A stretch of DNA of 64,000 bases, taken from NCBI GenBank assembly GCA_035544955.1, contig DASZZN010000009.1:246899-310898 (forward strand). The letters are read 5' to 3'. Position 1 is the stretch's first letter, and each line of letters begins with the position of its first letter. The notes beneath the pieces were generated by a model that saw nothing but the letters and a program-made list of their open reading frames with translations, had not been told where the DNA came from and ran no database searches. Made by a program: the position numbers and the translations under genes. Shown here in pieces: positions 35,832 to 43,935 of this stretch. This stretch comes from Candidatus Dormiibacterota bacterium. Lineage in GTDB: Bacteria; Chloroflexota; Dormibacteria; CF-121.

Positions 35832-37017
35832 AGGTAGCCGGTGACGTCGATGATCACGTGGCTCGTCGCGCCCATGTAGACGGAAACGGTACCGCCCGCT
35901 CCAAAGAGCACGACAAAGGCGTTGGCCCATGCCGATGAGGCTGGGGAGAAGTTGACCGTGGAGTTGCCCGGCCACGCGGTTCCACCGGGAAGATGGCCAG
36001 GTACCCGGGTGCGGTGTAGCCGGCGGCTGTCAGGTTGCCGACGAGGCCAATCGCATTCGCGGGTATGCCGTTGCTGCCGGCGATCGTCCACGTTTGGGTG
36101 GTGCCGGCCGCCTGGATCCCGCTGACGCCACCAAGGCCGCCGCGGGTATCGACGACCCGCGCCGGCGTCATCGGGATGATCGTATTGAGGCGCCGCCAGT
36201 AGGCGACGGCCGGTGAGCCCTGCGGCGCGGGTTGCGAGACCCAGATCGCCCCATTGGCATCCCGGACCTGCTCGAAGTCGTTGGGCCGGTAATTCGGCGG
36301 CCCAGACGGCGGGCTGGAGAGGAAGCTATCGGGCAACGTCAGCTGCAGCACGCGGCCGTTTCCGAGAGCCGCCAGGTCGATGCCACCGCTCCCACCGATG
36401 ACGCCGTACCCCACGTCTGATTCGCCCGAGACCCCGATCCCGGTGCTGCCCTTGCCCCAGCCGTTGAGGCCTTCGGAGACCGTCTTGGAGACCCCTCCGA
36501 CGGTGATCACGCTGATGCCCCCTACCCCTGGATGGGGGCAAAGCCTGGATAGTCCGCAGCTGAGGTACCAACCGGTGGCAGGGTTCCGCCCGGTCCGATC
36601 GCGCCGATCAAGGGGATGCTCTGATTGGGCGAGTTCACCGGCACCGCCGGGGCCGGCACACCCTGGCCAAGCGCCTGCAGGATCGGTGACGGGCTGGTCG
36701 CTGACGTGGGAATGATGTTGGTGGGTAGCCCTGTGTCATTGGTGTGGCCCATCAGAATCGGACCGTCCCGTCGCCGCGGCGGCGGGAACGCCGCGAAGCA
36801 CGGTGGCGCCGGCGGCCCCCACCGCGGCCGCGCCCGCCAGCTTTAGCAGGTCACGCCGGCAGTGCGCATTGCCGTTGCCGGGGTCGATGTCCGGCGTTCC
36901 GCCTTCGAGCCGCTCGAGGCGGGCTTTCATCTCCTCCACAAGGGCGGTGAGCTGCGCGACCTCGTCCTGAAGTTTCGCGCTTGACTGGCTTGCGGATCGA
37001 CGGATCTCTGGCTTCAT
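35825..37017 (-). pseudogene. Frameshifted paralog of the Tat coiled-coil/repeat protein
   Basis: Three frames must be joined to rebuild one protein. The first frame has a coiled coil and the Tat motif CRRDLLKLAGAAA. It must shift near 36765-36785 into the frame reading DGPILMGHTNDTGLPTNI, which matches AMTLGQANDANATTDLH of the intact paralog at 3586-4908. A second shift near 36516-36530 leads to SVITVGGVSKTV and a GVIG-type repeat region. A third near 35983-35990 leads to AWPGNSTVNFSP and the end GYLQ. The C-terminal region again resembles one divergent module repeat (ARVVDTRGG). Real decay and sequencing indels are both possible. Confidence 0.7.
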
Positions 37018-37330
37018 ATCAGTGATCAGCCCGGAGGGTGAGGCTGTGGCTCAACCGGCGCGAGCCGGGAGCGGATCGGGCGTGCCCTCAGCGCCTGGGT
37101 CACCGGCGGCGGCCCCTCACGGTTAACCTGATCGGCGGCGTGATCGGGCACCGCGTGCAACGCCCGCCTCGTCGCTGCCGACGCGTTGACCGGTTCAGCG
37201 ACCACCCTCCGTCTGGCCAACGGCCCTCCCTCCTCCTCCGGATCCCGCGGTGGGGACGCCACCGCACGAAGTTCCCGAGTTTACCGACCGATCTCCCAAT
37301 GTCAAGAAAGGTTGCCCATTAGGGCACTCA

Positions 37331-37367
37331 GCCCCCACCCTGCCCTTCACCGCAGCGGGGGAGGGGA
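37331..37367. repeat. GC-rich palindromic element
   Basis: An imperfect copy of the dispersed palindrome, with a C-rich left arm, a short interruption and a GGGGGAGGGG right arm, lies about 80 nt before a secreted-protein gene. Confidence 0.65.
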
Positions 37368-37433
37368 ATTGAGACACCCGTACGCTCGCGAAAAGGGGAA
37401 GGACCGGTGACGGCAAGGGGGGAGTGAGATCGG

Positions 37434-37439
37434 TAAGCT
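37434..37439 (+). promoter_or_regulatory. Putative -10 box for a leaderless mRNA
   Basis: TAAGCT ends 8 nt before the ATG at 37448. Its position favours that ATG over the GTG 24 nt upstream. Confidence 0.4.
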
Positions 37440-37447
37440 ACCCGCTC

Positions 37448-39883
37448 ATGAGAAAACCGCGAACTCGGCGCTGGCTGCCGGCGGCGCTGCCGTTGCTGCT
37501 GGTCGTCCCGCTGGCGGTCGGCGGCACTTCGGCCAGGGCCGCAGCCGCGCCAACCTTCGCCAACTGGGCCCAGTCGCGCTTCGACCTGGCCAATAGCGGT
37601 CGCAACCCGAACGAATCGACCATCGATTCGACCAACGCGGCGCGCCTGCAGCAGGCCTGGGTTCGGACAGACGATGAGTCTTCCAATGCCGCCGCGGCGG
37701 TGGTCGACAACATCATCTATATGGGCTGCGGCGCCGCGATGTGTGCCGTTGAGGCGCCCAACCAGGTCTTGAAGTGGAAAGCGCGAATCCCCTCGGGAAC
37801 GATCACCTACTCGGCGGCGGCCGTGGCCGGCGGACTCGTGTACGCGGGGACGAATACCAGCGGCGCCGTTTACGCCTTCGACGTCAAGACCGGCGCCATC
37901 CGCTGGAGTTTCCAAACCGCCGGCCACAACGTGTGGGCCGGGCCGTCGGTCGCCGGTGGCGTCGTTTACGTTGGGGGCGACGACCAGAACCTCTATGCCC
38001 TCGACGCTGGCACCGGCGCGAAATTGTGGAGCTTTAGCGCAGGAACGCCGATCGTGAACCCACCCGCGGTCGTCAACGGCGTGGTCTACCTTGGGGCCGG
38101 CGCCCTGAACGTCCTCTCCGCGAGTGACGGACGGCAGCTCTGGTCCGGGCTGGCGACCGCAGCCGGCGTGACGGCATCGCCGGCCGTCTCCGGTGGGCGG
38201 GTGTTCGTTGCTGCCTACACCCCTGGCATCCGCAGCACCCCGAACTTCTATGCCTTCAACGCGGCGGGATGCGGCGCCGCCTACTGCAGCCCACTCTGGT
38301 CAGCGGTCGTGGGCCTGCCGCCGCCCGCTCCGGGCGAGCTCGATGGGATCCAATCGTCGCCGGCCGTCGACCAGGGTTCGGTCTATGTCGGCGCTCCCGA
38401 CGGGAGGCTGTATGCGCTCGACCCGGCGAATGGCGCGGTTCGCTGGGCCGGCCAGACCCACGGCTCGCAAACCACCGCGCAACACCCCAGCCCAACGCCG
38501 ATCGCGTCATCGCCGTCGGTCGCCAATGGCGTCGTCTACGTCACCAGCTTCGATGGCTACATCTATGCCTACGCCGCTTCCGGATGCGGCACCACGGCCT
38601 GTTCCTGGCTGTTTGCCGCCAGTCTGGACGGTGGTCAGGGCAACGGGTATGTGTCGAATTGCTGGAACACGACGACCTCATCGCCGGTGGTGGTCAATGG
38701 CGTCGTCTACGTCGGCGGCTGCACCCAAACCTATACCGATGCGCTCTACGCCTTTACCGTGCTGCCCTGTCCACCGGGGAATCCGCCGGCGGGCGGCCAG
38801 TATCACGCGGTCTCCCCAACGCGCCTCCTCGATACGCGCACCAGCAGCGCGCTCGGAAACCAGGAGGCGCGCCGGCTGCAGGTCGCGGGAAGTGGCGGCA
38901 TCCCGAGTAGCGGCGTCTCGGCGGCGATTTTGAATGTCACCGCGACAGCTACGACGGCGGCGAGCTACCTCACGGTGTACCCGAGCGGCGCGCTGCGGCC
39001 CATCGCGTCGAATCTCAACTGGGTCCAGGGCCGAACCGTGGCCAACCTGGTCGAGGTCGCTCTCGGGCCCGACGGTGCCGTGAACCTTTTCAATGCCGCC
39101 GGCTCGACCGACATCGTGGTCGATGCCCAGGGCTGGGTACAGGCGACCACGAGTACGGCCGCCTACGGCTCATACCTCAATCCGATGGCACCGTTCCGCG
39201 TCCTCGACACGCGGGACGGCACCGGTGGTCCCAATATCAAGTTGGGGCCCGGCGCCACGATCTCGGTCCCGGTCGACGGCGGCTTTTCCGACGCGCTCGC
39301 CGTCAACATGACGGTGACGAACGCCAGCGCCCCCAGCTACCTGGTGGTCTGGCCGGCCGGGCAGCCTCGCCCGAACAGCTCGAATCTGAATTTCGCGGCA
39401 GGGGAGACGGTCGCCAACCGCATCATGATGCCAGTCGCCGGATCCATCAACATCTATAACGCGGCCGGTTCCGTCGACGTGATCGCCGACCTCAACGGCG
39501 CCTTTCGCCCGGAGCGCTCCAACGGGACGACGGCCTGCCGCCTGATGCCCGTCACGCCCACGCGCATTCTCGACACCCGCAACGGTGGCAGACCGCTGGG
39601 ACCGAGCACCTCGATGGCGGTGCAGGTCACCGGCACGGTCGTCCCGGCGAGCGCCAGAGCCGTGGTGTTGAACATCACGGTCACCGACACCTCCGCCGCA
39701 AGCTACCTGACCGCCTGGCCCGACCAGAGCCCGAGGCCGCTCGCGTCCGACCTCAATTGGACGGCTGGCCAGACGGTGCCCAGCCTGGCCGTGGTCGAGC
39801 TGAGCACCGACGGCAAGCTCGACCTCTATAACGCGGCCGGGACCACCGACGTGGTCGTCGACGTGGCCGGCTGGTATCAGTAG
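37448..39883 (+). CDS. Secreted PQQ-like beta-propeller with triple-repeat module
   Basis: 811 residues from ATG. RKPRTRRW plus a Leu/Val-rich core and cleavage near ARA make a textbook signal peptide, which a GTG start eight codons earlier would only lengthen. Residues about 30-445 are a BamB-like PQQ propeller (AVYAFDVKTGAIRWSF, NLYALDAGTGAKLWSF, RLYALDPANGAVRW). Paired Cys such as GCGAAYC and GCGTTAC suggest disulfides outside the cell. R1 starts near 451, R2 near 575 and R3 near 697, ending GWYQ. R2 is the most divergent R2 in the window: it ends NGAF where the others have GWF. The gene directly abuts the convergent membrane-protein gene. Confidence 0.85.
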   Translation: MRKPRTRRWLPAALPLLLVVPLAVGGTSARAAAAPTFANWAQSRFDLANSGRNPNESTIDSTNAARLQQAWVRTDDESSNAAAAVVDNIIYMGCGAAMCAVEAPNQVLKWKARIPSGTITYSAAAVAGGLVYAGTNTSGAVYAFDVKTGAIRWSFQTAGHNVWAGPSVAGGVVYVGGDDQNLYALDAGTGAKLWSFSAGTPIVNPPAVVNGVVYLGAGALNVLSASDGRQLWSGLATAAGVTASPAVSGGRVFVAAYTPGIRSTPNFYAFNAAGCGAAYCSPLWSAVVGLPPPAPGELDGIQSSPAVDQGSVYVGAPDGRLYALDPANGAVRWAGQTHGSQTTAQHPSPTPIASSPSVANGVVYVTSFDGYIYAYAASGCGTTACSWLFAASLDGGQGNGYVSNCWNTTTSSPVVVNGVVYVGGCTQTYTDALYAFTVLPCPPGNPPAGGQYHAVSPTRLLDTRTSSALGNQEARRLQVAGSGGIPSSGVSAAILNVTATATTAASYLTVYPSGALRPIASNLNWVQGRTVANLVEVALGPDGAVNLFNAAGSTDIVVDAQGWVQATTSTAAYGSYLNPMAPFRVLDTRDGTGGPNIKLGPGATISVPVDGGFSDALAVNMTVTNASAPSYLVVWPAGQPRPNSSNLNFAAGETVANRIMMPVAGSINIYNAAGSVDVIADLNGAFRPERSNGTTACRLMPVTPTRILDTRNGGRPLGPSTSMAVQVTGTVVPASARAVVLNITVTDTSAASYLTAWPDQSPRPLASDLNWTAGQTVPSLAVVELSTDGKLDLYNAAGTTDVVVDVAGWYQ

Positions 39884-40312
39884 CTACCCGCTGCAGAGAA
39901 TCGACGAGATTTTCGTGCTGAACGGCGGCCAGTGACAGAACTGGAGCACGATAGGGAGCTGAAGTAGTCCCACCGCGAGGTAGGCAATGGCGAAACCCAC
40001 TACTAAGCCGGGCACGATCCACAGCTCGCGGAGGCGACGGGCAGCTACGCCCTGAATCACTCTCACCACTAGCGCGGCCAGGCAGAAAATCGCGAGGAGG
40101 TGGATGACAAGGCGAGGCAACGATTGCGGCTGGACGCTCATTCCGACAATGAGAAGCATGCCAACCGCAGGCGCCGCGACCACCGCCGCGATGACGGATC
40201 GCGGGCGGATAGCGGCGGGGATCAACAGCGCGAACGGGATGACGAACAGGACGATCGCGTACACCAGCACGAACCAGTAGGATGCTCGGCCCGGTGACAG
40301 GATCGGCGGCAC
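39884..40312 (-). CDS. Small membrane protein of unknown function
   Basis: About 142 residues from GTG, with four hydrophobic helices (WFVLVYAIVLFVIPFALLI, a Val/Ala-rich second helix, LVIHLLAIFCLAALVV, and a last helix with GLVVGFAIAYLAVGLL). In-frame sequence further upstream overlaps the lipoprotein gene and is not coding-like, so the start was set 15 nt after that gene's stop. It is probably co-transcribed with the lipoprotein. It resembles in size and layout the four-TM protein at 13935-14381; I recognise no family. Confidence 0.6.
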   Translation of the reverse strand: MPPILSPGRASYWFVLVYAIVLFVIPFALLIPAAIRPRSVIAAVVAAPAVGMLLIVGMSVQPQSLPRLVIHLLAIFCLAALVVRVIQGVAARRLRELWIVPGLVVGFAIAYLAVGLLQLPIVLQFCHWPPFSTKISSILCSG

Positions 40313-40326
40313 TGTATCCAGGACCT

Positions 40327-41253
40327 CTAGGCCGTTACGACCTCGACCGTTAGTGAGGGCAGTGTGTACTGCGGTGGGGAAGTGGCCGGCGGTGAGGGCG
40401 GGGCGTAGCCGGCGGGGAGGGCAAAAGTAGTGCGGATCGTGTAGACGCCCGGAGGCACGCCCAGGGTTGGCATCTCGACGCTGTACGATCCGGCAGCGCA
40501 CGTATTCGTCTCACCCACAAGGCAGTTGAACATCGTCGGATCGTCGTACGGGGCCTGGTGCCAGACGACCCGGCCGGCCTGGTCGAGCGCGGCGATGTCG
40601 ATTCTCCAGGGCTGATAGACGCGGGTGGCCCTCAGGCCAAAGATCGTTAGAGTGATGTGTTCGGCTTGACCCTTGACGACCACCGGCGGCGTCTCGAGGC
40701 TGAAGTTGCCGCTCCGCGTATGACCATGGCCTGATGCGCGAAGATCCACGAGTCCTTTGCCGGCCAGTTCCAACGGCTTTCCTCCGTTGGAGAATTGCAG
40801 TTCCAGGGGCATCAGGGTTTGAGGGAGCGACTGGAGCGATACGGCGACGACCCAGTGCTCAGGGACGGCTGCGGCAGCGGCGCCGGGTGGGCAGGTGTTG
40901 TTCCAGTTGATCACGAACGTCAAGGCGCCGTTCTTCAGGTAGACCGTGTCCAGGTGGTTGTCGGCGCATGCCGCCGGTTGCAGGGCGACGAGGAGCGAGC
41001 CGGCCGGGGCGCTGAATGTGGCGAGGCACCCCGGCTCATCCGCGGCCGTGCAGGCCGCCGGTTGCCCGGCGACCACTTCTTGCGACCTGAGATCGTCGAC
41101 GCTGGTCGCGGCGAAGATCCCGGGCTCGAACCCGCCATGTTTCGTCAGCACCGTGAAGTGGACTGGCGTCGCTCCCCGCGGTGGCGCTACTTGCCCGCAG
41201 CCGACCAGCATCGTCATGAGGCCGAGTGCGGCCGCGATCCTCAAGCCGTTCAC
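40327..41253 (-). CDS. Secreted lipoprotein of unknown function
   Basis: 308 residues from GTG. A short signal peptide ends in the lipobox LVGC, so Cys19 is probably lipidated. The mature part is predicted all-beta, with several Cys that could form disulfides (PAACTAADEPGC, NNTCPPG, FNCLVGETNTC) and a Pro-rich tail. No known domain was recognised. It is read divergently from the TIM-barrel-like triple-module gene. Confidence 0.65.
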   Translation of the reverse strand: MNGLRIAAALGLMTMLVGCGQVAPPRGATPVHFTVLTKHGGFEPGIFAATSVDDLRSQEVVAGQPAACTAADEPGCLATFSAPAGSLLVALQPAACADNHLDTVYLKNGALTFVINWNNTCPPGAAAAAVPEHWVVAVSLQSLPQTLMPLELQFSNGGKPLELAGKGLVDLRASGHGHTRSGNFSLETPPVVVKGQAEHITLTIFGLRATRVYQPWRIDIAALDQAGRVVWHQAPYDDPTMFNCLVGETNTCAAGSYSVEMPTLGVPPGVYTIRTTFALPAGYAPPSPPATSPPQYTLPSLTVEVVTA

Positions 41254-41444
41254 CGATAGTAGGACGCGGCCCGCCGTGAAAAAGTTCCGCGCTTTTTTTG
41301 CGATCTGAGGCTGTCGTCGGCGACTACGGCACGCAAGACGCGGCGTTTGCCGCCTCGGGGATGCGCGCCTCCCCCCAGGCCTTACGCAAAAATCCGTAGA
41401 AAGGACGCTTATCGAGCTCCCGTTGAACTAATGGGAGCACGGCA

Positions 41445-43892
41445 TTGGGCTTAAAACGCGGCAGGCTGGCGTGGGCGCTGGGGCTCACCCTGCTCATGGC
41501 TGCGATCTCCGGGGTTGCCGCGCCGCACCAGGCGCTGGCCGCTCTCACGGTACCCGCCGGGCTGAACTTCGGCCTCGGTAACGACCCGGGCAACCTCGGA
41601 TGGATGACGTCGAGCGGCGTCCCGTGGCGCTACCGCTACACCTACCTGAGCGCCGGCGTGAACACCGGCAACGGCTGGGAAACCTGGAACTCGCCGCCGG
41701 GCCAGTACGCCGCGTACTACATGAGCGCCAGCGCGACCAACGGGTACATCCCGGTCTTTTCCTACTACGAACTGCTGCAGTCGAATCCCTCGACCGGCAG
41801 CAACGAAAGCGATCGAGACTTCAGCAACCTGAACAATGCGACGACGATGAACGCCTATTACGCGAACTTCGTCCTGCTGATGAAGACGGCCAAGACCTTT
41901 GGCGGGCAGGTCATCGTCCAGATCGAACCAGACCTGTGGGGTTACCTGGAGCAGCGGGCCAACAATGGGTCGCCGGCAACGTTATCCGCGTCGGTGGCTT
42001 CGTCCGGCTACGCGGATGTCGCCGGAATCCCGAACACCGCCCAGGGCTTTGGCGATGCGCTGCTGCACCTGCGCGATCTGTACGCGCCCAACGCGGCGCT
42101 CGGAATCCATGCCTCGTTGTGGGCCACGATGCGAGACCTGGCAAGCGATACGGATCCGACCCTTGACCCCAACGTCGTCGCCGATCAGACCGCAGCCTTC
42201 CTGAACGCCGCCGGCGTCGCGAGCAACGCCTACGGGAGCACCTTCGATGTGGTCTTCAACGACGTCGCCGACCACGATGCCGCCTGGTACGGGGACAACT
42301 CGCACTGGTGGGACCGGACCAACACGACGTTCCCAAATTTTGCCCGTTATCTGACCTACATGACCCGGCTGCACGCCGACACCGGTCGCCCGCTCATCGC
42401 CTGGCAGGTGCCGGTGGGCAACCAGTTCTTCCTGACGATGAACAATACCGACGGGCACTACCAGGACAACCGGGCCGAATACTTCCTCGGCCACACCAGT
42501 GACCTGGCCGCCGCCGGAATCGCGGCGGTGCTCTTCGGAAAGGCCAACGGGGGCCAGACCAACTACACCGACGACCGCGGCGATGGGATCACCAACAACG
42601 GCGGACGACCGACCAGTGGTTTCCAGTGCGCGGCGTGCAACGTGCATGTGTCGCAGTTTGCGGACGATGACGGTGGCTATCTCCGGCTGGCCGTCGGCGC
42701 CTACTATGCGGCCCCGCCCGCCCCTGTGCCTGGACCGGGCGGCGCCTACCATCCCGTGGTCCCGGCTCGGATCCTCGACACACGGACCACCCTGGGTGGA
42801 CACCCGAGCCAGCTTTGCGCGGGCCAGACGCTCACGCTCCAGGTCGCCGGCGTCGGCGGCGCGCCGAGCGGCGCCTATGCGGCCGTGATCAATTTCACCG
42901 TGACGAACACGTCCTCGGCCTCGTACCTCACGGTTTTCCCCGGGGATGCCGCGCAACCGCTCGCGTCCAGCCTGAACTGGACCGCCGGCCAAACGGTCGC
43001 CAACCTCGTTGAAGTCCGCCTGAGCGCGAGTGGCGCGGTCAGCGTCTTCGACGCGTACGGACATGCCGATGTCGTCGCCGACCTGATGGGCTGGGTTTCC
43101 GCTCCAACCGCCACGCCCGGCGCGGCGGGTCTGTTCAACGCCGTGGTGCCCGCCCGCCTCCTCGACACCCGAGACGGCACGGGCGCGCCGAAGGCTGCGG
43201 TCGCCGGCGGCAGCTCCATCAGTCTCCAGGTCACGGCGCGGGGCGGGGTTCCGGCCGGAGGCGTGGTGGCGGTTGTTCTCAACGTCACGGCGACCAACGT
43301 CACCGTGCCGACGTACATCACCGCCTGGCCCGACGGGACGGCGATGCCCACCGCGTCGAACCTCAACCCAGCCGCCGGGCAGACCGTCGCGAACCGGGTC
43401 ATCGTCAAGGTTGGCAGCGGCGGGCGCGTCGACCTCTTCAATGCGGCCGGCAGCGCCGACCTGATCGCCGACGTGGGCGGCTGGTTCACCGATGGCTCGG
43501 TGGCGACATCGGGCGGCACCTTCGTCGGGCTGACACCGTCGCGCATCCTGGATACGCGCAACGGCACCGGCGGCCTGGGCACATCGCTCTGGCCCGCGCA
43601 GCCGGTTGCGGTGCAGGTCGCGGGTCGCGGTGGCGTGCCTGCGATGACTGCGCCCACGCCCCCCACCGCCGTGGTGATCAACGTGACCATTACCGGGCCG
43701 ACGGCCGCAAGCTATCTGACGGTATGGCCGAACGGCGCCGCACAGCCGCTCGCGTCCGACCTGAACTGGGTCGCCGGACAGACCGTTCCGAACCTGGCGG
43801 TCGTGAGGCTGGGGAGCGGCGGGAGGCTCGACATCTACAGCCCCTACGGCTATACAGACGTGATCTTCGATGTCGTCGGCTACTACCAATAA
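41445..43892 (+). CDS. Secreted TIM-barrel-like protein with triple-repeat module
   Basis: 815 residues from TTG, supported by GGGAG 7 nt upstream. The basic n-region KRGR and a Leu-rich core give a signal peptide cleaved near ALA (about residue 32). The domain at about 35-425 has alternating strands and helices typical of a glycoside-hydrolase barrel, with acidic residues at strand ends (VIVQIEPDLWGYLEQ near 163-177, FDVVFNDVADHDAAW, PLIAWQVPVGNQFF). I cannot name the GH family. Two Cys (CAAC) close the domain. R1 starts near 434, R2 near 562 and R3 near 691, ending GYYQ. A secreted glycosidase shown on the surface is inferred. Confidence 0.8.
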   Translation: MGLKRGRLAWALGLTLLMAAISGVAAPHQALAALTVPAGLNFGLGNDPGNLGWMTSSGVPWRYRYTYLSAGVNTGNGWETWNSPPGQYAAYYMSASATNGYIPVFSYYELLQSNPSTGSNESDRDFSNLNNATTMNAYYANFVLLMKTAKTFGGQVIVQIEPDLWGYLEQRANNGSPATLSASVASSGYADVAGIPNTAQGFGDALLHLRDLYAPNAALGIHASLWATMRDLASDTDPTLDPNVVADQTAAFLNAAGVASNAYGSTFDVVFNDVADHDAAWYGDNSHWWDRTNTTFPNFARYLTYMTRLHADTGRPLIAWQVPVGNQFFLTMNNTDGHYQDNRAEYFLGHTSDLAAAGIAAVLFGKANGGQTNYTDDRGDGITNNGGRPTSGFQCAACNVHVSQFADDDGGYLRLAVGAYYAAPPAPVPGPGGAYHPVVPARILDTRTTLGGHPSQLCAGQTLTLQVAGVGGAPSGAYAAVINFTVTNTSSASYLTVFPGDAAQPLASSLNWTAGQTVANLVEVRLSASGAVSVFDAYGHADVVADLMGWVSAPTATPGAAGLFNAVVPARLLDTRDGTGAPKAAVAGGSSISLQVTARGGVPAGGVVAVVLNVTATNVTVPTYITAWPDGTAMPTASNLNPAAGQTVANRVIVKVGSGGRVDLFNAAGSADLIADVGGWFTDGSVATSGGTFVGLTPSRILDTRNGTGGLGTSLWPAQPVAVQVAGRGGVPAMTAPTPPTAVVINVTITGPTAASYLTVWPNGAAQPLASDLNWVAGQTVPNLAVVRLGSGGRLDIYSPYGYTDVIFDVVGYYQ

Positions 43893-43897
43893 CCCGT

Positions 43898-43926
43898 TTG
43901 AACTATCGGCGGCGTCGTGGTAACGT
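43898..43926 (+). promoter_or_regulatory. Promoter with -10 at leaderless distance
   Basis: TTGAAC (43898-43903), an ideal 17-nt spacer and TAACGT (43921-43926). The -10 ends 9 nt before the ATG of the GH18 gene, so the mRNA would be leaderless or nearly so. Confidence 0.55.
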
Positions 43927-43935
43927 CGGCCATTC

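Larger units (their letters stand above)
37018..37447. other. Intergenic region without a gene
   Basis: About 430 nt separate the divergent Tat pseudogene and PQQ-propeller gene. It holds one palindromic element and a -10-like box next to the downstream start. I see no convincing small gene or RNA. Confidence 0.5.
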
